From contig CAWHBN010000016.1 of NCBI GenBank assembly GCA_963827705.1, forward strand, positions 288,257 through 352,256: a stretch of 64,000 nucleotides of DNA, in the 5' to 3' direction. The notes below the pieces were generated by a model. The model worked only from the letters and a program-made list of their open reading frames with translations, was not told where the DNA came from and searched no databases. This stretch comes from JACDAN01 sp963827705. Lineage in GTDB: Bacteria > Actinomycetota > Thermoleophilia > Gaiellales > Gaiellaceae. Of this stretch, positions 53,884 to 61,313 are shown piece by piece. The translations under genes were made by a program, and so were the position numbers. Every line of letters starts with the position of its first letter. Within the stretch, counting starts at the first letter, position 1.

Positions 53884-54618
53884 TCACGAAGCGGTTCTCT
53901 CCCAGACGGAGACATGCTTTCTGCTCTCGCTGGTGAACGGCTCGCGCTTCCAGCCGCTCCAGCGCTCGCGCAGCCTCATGCCGGCAAGCCGTGCCATCAG
54001 GTCGAGCTCCGCGGGCCAGACGTAGCGAAACGGGGTCGATGCGGCCTCCCAGGCGCCGTCCACCAGCGAGTAGTGGTGGGAGATCAGCCCCTGCGAGGCG
54101 ATGTCGTACTCGTCGAAGCCGAGATGGTTGGGGCTGACGTCGAACGGGCGGACCGTCTCGCCGGGCGGAAGCCGCTGGAGCTGCGGAACGCCGACCTCGA
54201 CCACGAAGCAGCCGCCAGGCTCGAGGTGCGCCGCGACATTCTGGAAGCACGCGACCTGCTCGTCTTGCGAGGTCAGGTTGTTGATCGTGTTGAAGACGAG
54301 GTAGGCGACACTGAACGTCCCCTCGACGGTGGTTGTCGCGAAGTCGCCGATCGCCACGGGTATGGCATCGCCGCCTGGCTTGGCTCGCAGCCTCGCGACC
54401 ATCGCCTCCGAGAGGTCGATGCCGTGCACGCGGACGCCGCGCTGCGCGAGCGGTAGTGCGATGCGACCTGTGCCGATGCCGAGCTCGAGCGCCTCGCCAT
54501 CGCCGGCCAGGTCGACGAGGAAGTCGACGGCCGGATCGACGATCGCAGGGTCGAACATCTCGGGGGACGACTCGTCGTAGCGCCCTGCAACTCGCTCGCC
54601 GAAGTGGTCCTCGGGCAT
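53884..54618 (-). CDS. Class I SAM-dependent methyltransferase
   Basis: A 244-residue methyltransferase. Motif I LELGIGTGRIALPLAQRG, GIDLSEAMVARLRAK, VAYLVFNTINNLTSQDEQ and HLEPGGCFVVEVGVP give a complete SAM site. The C-terminal beta-rich part has RYVWPAELDLMARLAGM. Resembles small-molecule methyltransferases; the substrate is unknown. Probably cotranscribed with the pfkB gene upstream (12-base gap) and the YjbR gene downstream. Confidence 0.87.
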   Translation of the reverse strand: MPEDHFGERVAGRYDESSPEMFDPAIVDPAVDFLVDLAGDGEALELGIGTGRIALPLAQRGVRVHGIDLSEAMVARLRAKPGGDAIPVAIGDFATTTVEGTFSVAYLVFNTINNLTSQDEQVACFQNVAAHLEPGGCFVVEVGVPQLQRLPPGETVRPFDVSPNHLGFDEYDIASQGLISHHYSLVDGAWEAASTPFRYVWPAELDLMARLAGMRLRERWSGWKREPFTSESRKHVSVWERTAS

Positions 54619-54630
54619 GGTCGAACTCTG

Positions 54631-55452
54631 TCAGAAGGACGAATCGCCGCCGCGAGCGGCTCCGTGTCTCGTCATCGCGCGCGAGCCCGAGGCCGCAGCG
54701 AGCTCGACCGCTTCCTGCGGAGAGCGGCCCTGCGCGAGGGCAAAGGTCAGGCCGGCGGCGAAGGAGTCGCCGGCGCCGTAGGTGTCCGCGAGCGGCCCAG
54801 GGAGGGGCGCGGGCGCCCAGCGACCCTCCTTCCCGTCCGCGACGAACCGACCACCGTCGGAGCCCTCCGTCGAGACGACGAGCCTCGGCGCCGGGTCGAG
54901 CTGGCCCGGCTCATACCGCTCGGCCGGATCACGCGCGCTGTGGACGAGCGCGTCAAGCTGAATGCGGGCGGAGCGAAGAGTCGGAAGCTCCCGCGCGGTC
55001 GCGACCAGGACGCCGGCTCGGCGGGCCTGGCCGAGCGCCGCTTCGTCGCCGGCGGTGAAGTACACGCCGGCGGTCGCATCCAGTTCCTCCCACGCGAGCG
55101 GATCGGCCCCGAGCGGATGCAGCTTCTCCCCGAGCACGGTGATCGTGCGCTCACCGCGGGAGTCCACGTACGTGAACGCCCGCCGCTGGGGCGCGGCACG
55201 AACGGCGACCTCGAGCCGAAGCCGGTGCCAGCGCAGCGCCTCCTCGGCGCGCCGGCCCAGCTCGTCCTCTCCCACCGCGGTGAAGAACGTCGTCTCCGCA
55301 CCGAGCCGGAGCAACTCCGCCGCGGCGACCGCCCCGCCCCCCGCCGGCTCGGCCCAGTGGTCGTTCGTCGTCAGGATCTCGCCGGGCTCCGGCACGCGCT
55401 CGACCGGGACGAAGTCCACCCACTCGACGTGGCCGACGACCGCGCATCTCAC
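54631..55452 (-). CDS. PfkB-family carbohydrate kinase
   Basis: A 273-residue ribokinase-like sugar or nucleoside kinase. The N-terminal VVGHVEWVDFVPVERVPEPG with EPAGGGAVAAAELLRLG and the C-terminal PfkB signature DTYGAGDSFAAGLTFALAQG (anion hole and catalytic Asp) are intact. The GTG at 55452 is preferred over 55470 because the fold begins MRCAVVGHVEW. Substrate is not predictable. Divergent from the ECF sigma gene. Confidence 0.87.
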   Translation of the reverse strand: MRCAVVGHVEWVDFVPVERVPEPGEILTTNDHWAEPAGGGAVAAAELLRLGAETTFFTAVGEDELGRRAEEALRWHRLRLEVAVRAAPQRRAFTYVDSRGERTITVLGEKLHPLGADPLAWEELDATAGVYFTAGDEAALGQARRAGVLVATARELPTLRSARIQLDALVHSARDPAERYEPGQLDPAPRLVVSTEGSDGGRFVADGKEGRWAPAPLPGPLADTYGAGDSFAAGLTFALAQGRSPQEAVELAAASGSRAMTRHGAARGGDSSF

Positions 55453-55492
55453 ACCTTCCGCGACCTCCACGTTGAAGAGGATGATGGAAGCG

Positions 55493-55945
55493 ATGACCGT
55501 CCCGCCGTTCGAGCGGTTCTACGCGGAGAACCGCGACGCCGTGTTCGCGCACCTCGTGCGCCTGCTCGGGCGGCAGCGGGCCGAGGACGCGTTCCAGGAG
55601 ACATTTCTCCGGGCTCTCCGTGGCTACGACGGCCTGCGTCACGGCCGCTACCTCCGCGCCTGGGTCTTCACGATCGCCACCCGGGTCGCCGCGGACGAGG
55701 GGCGGAAACGACGCCCTGAGCCGGCTGCCGACCTCGACGGAGAGACGAGCGACGATCGGCCTACGTACGCGCAGATCGAGCATCTCGCGGACGAGCTCCC
55801 GGAGAAGGAGCGTGCCGCGGTCGTGCTCCGCTATGGCTACGACCTGTCCTACTCGGACATCGGCACCGCACTCGGCTCCAGCGAGGAGGCTGCCCGCCAG
55901 GCCGCTTCCTCCGGAGTGCGGCGCCTGCGAAGGAGGCTGCAATGA
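55493..55945 (+). CDS. ECF-type RNA polymerase sigma factor
   Basis: A 150-residue extracytoplasmic-function sigma factor. Region 2 covers about 5-70 (FERFYAENRDAVFAHLVRLL, then DAFQETFLRALRGYDGLR and AWVFTIATRVAADEGRKRRP). Region 4 covers about 95-150 (LPEKERAAVVLRYGYDLSYS, then GSSEEAARQAASSGVRRLRR). There is no adjacent anti-sigma gene. Its stop overlaps the ogt start (ATGA), so the two are coupled, suggesting control of or by DNA alkylation. ATG 55481 or 55484 are alternative starts. Confidence 0.87.
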   Translation: MTVPPFERFYAENRDAVFAHLVRLLGRQRAEDAFQETFLRALRGYDGLRHGRYLRAWVFTIATRVAADEGRKRRPEPAADLDGETSDDRPTYAQIEHLADELPEKERAAVVLRYGYDLSYSDIGTALGSSEEAARQAASSGVRRLRRRLQ

Positions 55946-56520
55946 CCGCCGTTCCGAAGGCACTCGACCGCCGTTTCAGGGAAGCCGCGACCGAGGCGGG
56001 GCTCGTCGACGTCTCGTTCGACGTCGCCGACACACAGATCGGCCCGCTCCTCCTCGCCGTCACCGAGCGCGGCCTCTGCCGGATCTCGTTCGATCCCGAG
56101 CCGGACCGCGAGACCGAGACGCTCGCCCGGACGTTCGGCGTGCGGGTCCTGCGCGCGCCGCGCGAGCTCGACTCGGTGCGCCGCGAGCTCGACGAGTACT
56201 TCGAGGGCCGCCGCCGCGACTTCGACCTGCCGCTGGACCTGCGCGGCCGCGAAGGCTTCTCGCGCGACATCCTCGAGCGCCTCGCGAAGGTGCCCTACGG
56301 CGAGGTCACGACCTACAAGTCGCTGGCGGTCGAGGCCGGCAACCCCCGCGCCGCCCGCGCGGTCGGGACGATCATGAACCGCAATCCGATCCCGATCGTG
56401 CTCCCTTGCCACCGCGTCGTCGGCTCCAACGGCAGCCTCGTCGGCTACGGCGGCGGGCTCGAGCGGAAGCGGCTGCTCCTCGACCTCGAGGCGGGAACAC
56501 CGAGGCTTGACATCCGCTGA
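55942..56520 (+). CDS. ogt: Methylated-DNA--[protein]-cysteine S-methyltransferase
   Basis: Suicide repair of O6-methylguanine. The 192 residues have the C-terminal DNA-binding domain with VPYGEVTTYKSLAVEAGNPR, the NRNPIPIVLPCHRVVGSNG active site (Cys156) and GYGGGLERKRLLLDLE. The N-terminal domain has the shape of Ogt/AGT. It is translationally coupled to the ECF sigma gene upstream. An ArsR operator begins 2 bases after its stop. Confidence 0.94.
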   Translation: MTAVPKALDRRFREAATEAGLVDVSFDVADTQIGPLLLAVTERGLCRISFDPEPDRETETLARTFGVRVLRAPRELDSVRRELDEYFEGRRRDFDLPLDLRGREGFSRDILERLAKVPYGEVTTYKSLAVEAGNPRAARAVGTIMNRNPIPIVLPCHRVVGSNGSLVGYGGGLERKRLLLDLEAGTPRLDIR

Positions 56521-56521
56521 T

Positions 56522-56555
56522 CGTAAGCCTAGGCTTACGGTAAGTGGAAGCTTAC
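56522..56555 (+). promoter_or_regulatory. ArsR-type operator: perfect palindrome plus half repeat
   Basis: CGTAAGCCTAGGCTTACG (56522-56539) is an 18-bp perfect palindrome, followed immediately by GTAAG-N6-CTTAC (56540-56555) that repeats its arms. TAGGCT (56530-56535) inside the palindrome is a plausible -10 eight bases before the GTG at 56544, so a bound repressor would block the promoter and the start codon. Confidence 0.65.
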
Positions 56556-56861
56556 GCAGTAGCGATGAACGCCCTCGGCGACCCGACTCGGAGAACCATC
56601 TTCGAGCGGCTCGCCCGGAGTCCGATGGCCGTCGGCGAGCTGGCGGGTGAGCTCCCCGTCAGCCGCCCGGCCGTCTCTCAGCACCTGCGCGTGCTGAAGG
56701 ACGCAGGCCTCGTCCGCGAGCGGGCGGAAGGAACGCGGCGCGTCTACCGCGTCGACCTGGACGGCGTCGAGGCCGTCCGGAGCTACTTCGACCGCTTCTG
56801 GGATCAGGCGCTCGGCGACTTCAAGGCCGAGGCCGAACGGAGGGAAAGGAGCAAGGGATGA
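56544..56861 (+). CDS. ArsR-family transcriptional repressor
   Basis: A 105-residue winged-helix repressor. MNALGDPTRRTIFERLARSP is the family start, and SRPAVSQHLRVLKDAGLVRE is the recognition helix, followed by RRVYRVDLDGVEAVRSYFDR. It lacks the metal-binding ELCVCDL motif, so it is likely of the SRPBCC-linked group. Start at GTG 56544 or ATG 56565; the operator overlaps the former. It overlaps the downstream gene by 4 bases. Confidence 0.92.
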   Translation: MEAYAVAMNALGDPTRRTIFERLARSPMAVGELAGELPVSRPAVSQHLRVLKDAGLVRERAEGTRRVYRVDLDGVEAVRSYFDRFWDQALGDFKAEAERRERSKG

Positions 56862-57295
56862 CCACGACGGAGGCGCTTGCGGCCATCAACAAGACGATCA
56901 TGGTGGAGGCCTCGCAGGAGACCGCGTTCGAGACCTTCACGCGGCACGTGACGAGCTGGTGGCCGAGAAGCCACACGATCTTCGAGGACAAGGTCGCCGA
57001 GATCGTCTTCGACGAGCGCGTCGGCGGCCGCGTGTACGAGCGGAGCGAGGAGGGCGAGGAGGCCGAGTGGGCGGACGTCCTCGCCTGGGAGCCGCACGAG
57101 CGCTTCCTCGTGCGCTGGCGCGTGAACCCGGAGCGAGGCCCCACCGAGCTCGAGATCCGGTTCACGCCCGAGGGCGCCAAGACGCGGGTCGACCTCGAGC
57201 ACCGCGGCTGGGACGACCCCGAGGGGCGCGCGAACTACGGCCCCGGCTGGGACTTCGTGCTCGGCCGCTACACCGAGTCGTTCAGCAGCGAGTAG
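56858..57295 (+). CDS. SRPBCC (AHSA1-type) domain protein
   Basis: A 145-residue START-like beta-barrel with a helix-grip fold. TIMVEASQETAFETFTRHV, GGRVYERSEEGEEAEWADVL, WEPHERFLVRWRVNP and VDLEHRGWDDPEG are typical of the AHSA1 group encoded next to ArsR repressors. Likely binds a hydrophobic ligand; the ligand is unknown. It is translationally coupled to the ArsR gene, so its level should follow the repressor's operator. Confidence 0.9.
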   Translation: MTTTEALAAINKTIMVEASQETAFETFTRHVTSWWPRSHTIFEDKVAEIVFDERVGGRVYERSEEGEEAEWADVLAWEPHERFLVRWRVNPERGPTELEIRFTPEGAKTRVDLEHRGWDDPEGRANYGPGWDFVLGRYTESFSSE

Positions 57296-57324
57296 CCGAC
57301 GCCCCATGCACGTTACGAGAAGGA

Positions 57325-57365
57325 AGGCCGTCCCGCCCCCTGAATCGGCGGGGACGGGACGGCCT
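57325..57365 (+). terminator. Strong hairpin after the ArsR-SRPBCC operon
   Basis: AGGCCGTCCCG pairs perfectly with CGGGACGGCCT (11 bp), with a further CCCC/GGGG inside the loop. There is no T-run, so it may act as a GC-rich terminator for either strand. A second eight-base hairpin, TCCTGCTC...GAGCAGGA, lies at 57381-57403 at the end of the collagen-like gene. Confidence 0.6.
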
Positions 57366-57386
57366 CGCTGACCCGCGTGGTCCTGC

Positions 57387-58258
57387 TCAGCTGCCGAGCA
57401 GGAACACGTTCTCGTTGACGCTAAGTGTTCGCAGGCACCCGGTCAGGTTCGTGCCTGCGGTAGAAGCCCACCGTGACGTAGATGCCCGAGATGATCTCGT
57501 CGGCGTGCTCAGCCGCGATCACTTCCCATGGCGAGTCGGGGTCGGCGCCCGGGTCGTCGTCGTAGCGGACAGTTCCTTCGGTCACGTCCGACCGGTGGAG
57601 CACGTCTTCCGCAATCAACGGTAAGGGCTGCGTGTTCGGAGAGAAGATCACGTCGTGCGTATCTCCCTCTAGGAACACCCGCAGGTACGGGACGCCGACG
57701 CGCTCGTGTCGGTGTCGGTCGAGAACTGCCGGTATAGACCAGGTTGACGATATCGCCGAGCCTCATGCCATTGAGACCGCTGTAGAACACCGAGCCTCCG
57801 ACCTCGTCCGTATGTGCCGGCGAGCAGCGACCTGAGCGCTGGCGATCACGCGCCAGGTCGTGGTCCGTCTTGACTCGCGTGAGATCGACAGCGGCCAAAG
57901 CCGTACTCAGGCGTGGGCAGCGTTCGCCCTGGTCGGCCCTTATCGCCCTTGTCGCCCTTGGCGCCGGCAGCTCCGGCTGGCCCCTGCGGGCCCTGCGGGT
58001 CCCTGCGGGCCGGCAGGGCCACGTGCGCCTGCTGGCCCTCGCGGACCAGCGCGGGCCTCTCAGGCCACGCGGAAGCGCCACCGTTCGCTCCCCGCGCGCG
58101 CACTTGCCTCCGCTACGAGCCTTGACGTCGTAGCGCGTGTCCGCGTTGCCTTGAAGCTCGACACAGAGCACCGTCGCCTGGGGCGACTGCGAGCCGGCGA
58201 AGGCGGATGGGACTAGAAGGGCCAGAAGCAATCCGCTCGCAATGAGCGTTTTGTTCAT
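57387..58258 (-). pseudogene. Secreted collagen-like protein, broken by several frameshifts
   Basis: The N-terminus from ATG 58258 has a good signal peptide (KTLIASGLLLALLVPSAFAG), a G-rich ribosome site upstream and a following CVELQGNADTRYDVKARSGG segment. Gly-X-Y collagen-like repeats (PQGPQGPAGAAGAKGDKGDK) lie in another frame around 57950-58010. LPTPEYGFG, LNGMRLGDIVNLVYT and FLEGDTHDVIFSPNTQPLPL continue in further frames, and a likely C-terminus with VNENVFLLGS ends at 57387. At least four frame changes are needed to join them. Either a decayed gene or badly resolved repeat sequence; the intact ancestor would be an exported surface protein. Confidence 0.6.
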
Positions 58259-58267
58259 GGAGCACAC

Positions 58268-58450
58268 CCCCTTCTTGGATGCATGCCTATCGATATAGGT
58301 CCAGTGAGGACGACCCTACGTGGGCAAACCACGTTCGTCTAGGGCGAGTGCGGTCAGCCTGCGAGGTCAAAGCGAGCCGACCATCACGAACAACCGGCTC
58401 AAGTACAGCCTCCGGGGCTGCTCGTTCGAGGACGCGCTTGCGCCGTCGAG
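58268..58450. promoter_or_regulatory. Regulatory spacer with two inverted repeats and a possible remnant ORF
   Basis: CCTAT-CGAT-ATAGG (58286-58299) lies 28 bases upstream of the collagen-like gene, and ACGTGG-GCAAA-CCACGT (58318-58334) follows. On the plus strand a frame from GTG 58320 to a stop at 58454 (44 residues, containing EPTITNNRLKYSLRGCSFED) has coding-like composition and may be the tail of a lost gene. It has no ribosome site that I can defend. Confidence 0.3.
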
Positions 58451-59101
58451 CTAGCCGTCAACCAGCGAGTAGCCCACTCCCCAGACGTTCCGCACGAAGT
58501 CGCCGCCTGCGGCCGAGAGCTTGCGCCGCAGGCGGGACGCGTGGGAGTCCAGCGTCCGTGTCCGGCCGAGCGAGCGGAAGCCCCAGACCTCGCGCAGCAG
58601 TTCCTCTTTCGTGAACACGCGCGTCGGGTCGCCGGCCAGCTTGACGAGGAGGTCGTACTCCTTTGCGGCGAGGACGACCGGCACGCCGGCGACGAGGACG
58701 CGCCTCGCGGCGCGGTCGATCCGGAGCTCCCCCACCTCGATGTAGTCGCGCTCGGGCGGGGTGACACGTCGGAGGACCGCCCGGATCCGCGCCAGCAGCT
58801 CCTCGTAGTGGAACGGCCTCGCGAGATAGTCGTCGCACCCTCCTGCGAACGCGCGCACGCGATCGACCGCGTCCGAGTCGGGCCGGCCGAGCACGATCAC
58901 TGGAACGTCGGAGACGCGCCGGCACAGCTCCAGCGCGAGCGAGTCCGAGGCGAGGACGAGGTCCGGCCGCGACAGCTCCGCGAGCGCGAGCGCCTCCCCG
59001 TCGACGGCTTCCAACACCTCGAACCCGTCCTGCCGCAGGTGGCGCTCGAGGAAGCCCCGCGTCGCCGATTCCGGTTCTGCGAGAAGCAGCGCGCTGGTCA
59101 T
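58451..59101 (-). CDS. OmpR-type regulator with a degenerate receiver
   Basis: A 216-residue protein with an N-terminal receiver-like domain (about 1-110) and a C-terminal winged helix (about 125-216: AKEYDLLVKLAGDPTRVFTK, EVWGFRSLGRTRTLDSHASR, NVWGVGYSLV). In the receiver, the phosphoacceptor position is Ser52 in PDLVLASDS (Asp is shifted to 53), the acidic pocket is AEP instead of DDD, and the conserved Lys is Arg95 (ARPF). Phosphorylation is therefore doubtful. ATG start seven bases after TAGCGT, probably leaderless. No kinase gene nearby. Confidence 0.88.
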   Translation of the reverse strand: MTSALLLAEPESATRGFLERHLRQDGFEVLEAVDGEALALAELSRPDLVLASDSLALELCRRVSDVPVIVLGRPDSDAVDRVRAFAGGCDDYLARPFHYEELLARIRAVLRRVTPPERDYIEVGELRIDRAARRVLVAGVPVVLAAKEYDLLVKLAGDPTRVFTKEELLREVWGFRSLGRTRTLDSHASRLRRKLSAAGGDFVRNVWGVGYSLVDG

Positions 59102-59114
59102 GCCCGCGACGCTA
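59102..59114 (-). promoter_or_regulatory. -10 box for leaderless OmpR-like regulator mRNA
   Basis: Minus-strand TAGCGT (plus 59109-59114), seven bases, then the ATG at 59101. The remaining bases up to the ubiB stop (59115-59281) hold no gene I can support. Confidence 0.45.
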
Positions 59115-59281
59115 GCAACGCCCTCCCGCGGGGGAAAGATGTCCTTTTACGCAGATCTGCGACGAAGAATCCAGAGCCGCCTAGGCCTGGAGGGCCTGGT
59201 GGAACGTCGCTCGTCGCAGGGGGCGAGCAGCGCAGCCCTGCGGCACAGCGTCGCAGGCGCCGAGGAGAGGGTGTCGCCGAG

Positions 59282-60940
59282 CTACAGGCGCCCGGAGCGG
59301 AGGACTCCCCAGAGGAGCCAGAAGCCGAGGATCCCCGAAACCAGAAAGCCGACGACGGACAGCGAGTTGATCCCGAGAATCTCGGGGCCTCCGGTCGCGA
59401 AGATCCCCAAGAGGCTCGACGCGACGAGGCCGGCGGACACGACCAGGGCGATGACGAGCCGGTTCATCGTCAGCACGATCCGGTCCGTGACCTCGTCGAG
59501 GTTCTTGTGGACGAAGCCGACCTCGATCTGGCCGTCGCGGAACTCCTCGAGCGTGTCGTGGAGTTGGTACGGGACTTCGGCAGCCATGCGCGCGAGGTTC
59601 CAGCCCTCGCGACGCGCACGGGCGGCCACGCGTCCAGGCGTATAGCGGCCGATCATCAGGCTGCGGGCGTACGGCTTGGCGATCTCGAAGACGTTTAAGT
59701 CCGGCGAGAGCTCGACGGTGACCGAGCCGAGCGTGGCGATCGCGCGGTCGAGCAGGACGAACCTGGTCGGGAGACGCAGGTTCATCCGGTAGATCATCCC
59801 GAAGACCTCGCGCATGACCTGGAGCGGGTCGATCTCCTCGAGCGTCGCGCCGTAGTAGCGGTAGAAGAGCTCGCGCAGCTCGGCGACGAACTCCTCGTGG
59901 CGCTCCTTCGGATAACGGACGCCGAGATCGGCGAGCCGTCTCGGCATCGCCTCGACGTTCTCGTTCGCGACATCGATGAAGAGCCGTGTCGCCTTGGAGA
60001 CGTCCTCGTCCGTCAGGCGGCCGGCGAGCCCGAAGTCGACGAGGCCGATGTTGTCGGGAGAGAGGATGAGGATGTTCGCCGGGTGCGGGTCGCCGTGGAA
60101 GAAGCCGTGGCGGAAGATCATGGTCATCCACGTCTCGGCGAGCACCTCGGCGAGCCGGCGCCGCTCCTCGGGCCCGTAGTCGAGCGTGTCGACGTCCGCG
60201 AGCTGCGTGCCGTCAATGTGCTCGAGCGTGAGCACGCGAGGCCGCGTGTACGTCCAGTAGACCCTCGGAACCTTGACGTGCGGGTGGCCCGCGAAGTTCT
60301 TGCGGAAGGTCTCCGCGTTGCGCGCCTCGAGGCGGTAGTCGAGCTCCTGTCGAATCGCGCGGGCGAACTCGTCGACGAGCCCCTTGGCGTCGATGAAGTC
60401 CAGAGCCCGGACGCGCTCCTTCGCGAGGCGGGCGGCCTGGTACATGAGGTTGAGGTCCGCCTCGATCTGGCGCGGCGCACCGGGCCGCTGCACCTTGACG
60501 GCGACCGTGCGCCCGTTCGGGAGGACGGCGCGATGGACCTGGCCGATCGAGGCTGCGGCCATCGGCACCGGGTCGAACTCGCGGAACAGCCGCTCGACCG
60601 GCTGGCCGAGACTCTCCTCGATCACCTGCGCCGCCTCCTCGTACGGGAACGGCGACACGTCGTCCTGGAGGCCGCGGAGCTCGGCGATGATGTCCGGCGG
60701 GAGGACGTCCGGCCGCATCGAGAGCAGCTGGCCGAACTTGACGAACGTCGGGCCGAGCTCGTCGAGCATCTCCCGTAGGTGGCGGCCCCGCTCGGATGGT
60801 GCCTCGCTGAGAACCTCGCCGTCCTCGCCGATGAGGTCGGTCAGCTTGTTGCGGCGGAAGAAGTAGCCGAACCCGTGCCGGACGGCGACCTGGGCGATCT
60901 CGGAGATGCGCCCCAGGCTTCGCGGAGGCGCCTGAGCCAT
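59282..60940 (-). CDS. UbiB/ABC1 (AarF) family atypical kinase
   Basis: A 552-residue ADCK-type kinase-like ATPase. The N-terminal KxGQ motif (GPTFVKFGQLLSMRPDVLPP), the Ala-rich nucleotide loop (PMAAASIGQVHRAVLPNG), VKVQRPG, FFHGDPHPANI and GLVDFGLAGRL are all present. Two C-terminal membrane helices (about 497-545) anchor it. The family supports quinone and isoprenoid-lipid metabolism. It follows the phasin-like gene by 4 bases downstream of secDF. Confidence 0.93.
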   Translation of the reverse strand: MAQAPPRSLGRISEIAQVAVRHGFGYFFRRNKLTDLIGEDGEVLSEAPSERGRHLREMLDELGPTFVKFGQLLSMRPDVLPPDIIAELRGLQDDVSPFPYEEAAQVIEESLGQPVERLFREFDPVPMAAASIGQVHRAVLPNGRTVAVKVQRPGAPRQIEADLNLMYQAARLAKERVRALDFIDAKGLVDEFARAIRQELDYRLEARNAETFRKNFAGHPHVKVPRVYWTYTRPRVLTLEHIDGTQLADVDTLDYGPEERRRLAEVLAETWMTMIFRHGFFHGDPHPANILILSPDNIGLVDFGLAGRLTDEDVSKATRLFIDVANENVEAMPRRLADLGVRYPKERHEEFVAELRELFYRYYGATLEEIDPLQVMREVFGMIYRMNLRLPTRFVLLDRAIATLGSVTVELSPDLNVFEIAKPYARSLMIGRYTPGRVAARARREGWNLARMAAEVPYQLHDTLEEFRDGQIEVGFVHKNLDEVTDRIVLTMNRLVIALVVSAGLVASSLLGIFATGGPEILGINSLSVVGFLVSGILGFWLLWGVLRSGRL

Positions 60941-60944
60941 GCGC

Positions 60945-61313
60945 TCAGTGTTGCACTTGCGGGCCTGAACCCCTTTCGGGTGGATCCTCCAGGAGGCGCA
61001 GGCGGTGCTCCAGCTGGGCGATTCGCAGCTCGAGCTCCTCTACCTCGTCCTTCGTGACCAGGCCAAGCTCGCGGAACAGGCGGTCCAGCGTCGAGCCGGC
61101 CATCTCGCCGACGCGGGTCGCGTCCCCGCGCCAGCGCGCGGACACGTCGTCGATGAGCGCCCGCGCCTCGTCGCGGCGCACCATTCCGCGGTCGGCGAGC
61201 TCGTCGGCGAGTGCGTCCGCCCGCTCCGCCGTCAGCGCGGCGGCGCCGACCGTGGCGAGAGCGATGCGCTCGAGGAGGTCCCGGACCGCGCCGTTGCTAT
61301 CTGGCTCGGCCAT
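60945..61313 (-). CDS. Phasin-like coiled-coil protein
   Basis: A 122-residue helical protein. The pattern of a long helix (DLLERIALATVGAAALTAER), a RDEARALIDDVSARWRGDAT middle and a C-terminal TKDEVEELELRIAQLEHRLR heptad coil matches the small PhaF/PhaI-type granule-associated proteins. It may organise lipid or polyester granules, or scaffold the UbiB kinase encoded 4 bases downstream. The ATG at 61313 overlaps the secDF 3' end by 17 bases. Confidence 0.65.
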   Translation of the reverse strand: MAEPDSNGAVRDLLERIALATVGAAALTAERADALADELADRGMVRRDEARALIDDVSARWRGDATRVGEMAGSTLDRLFRELGLVTKDEVEELELRIAQLEHRLRLLEDPPERGSGPQVQH

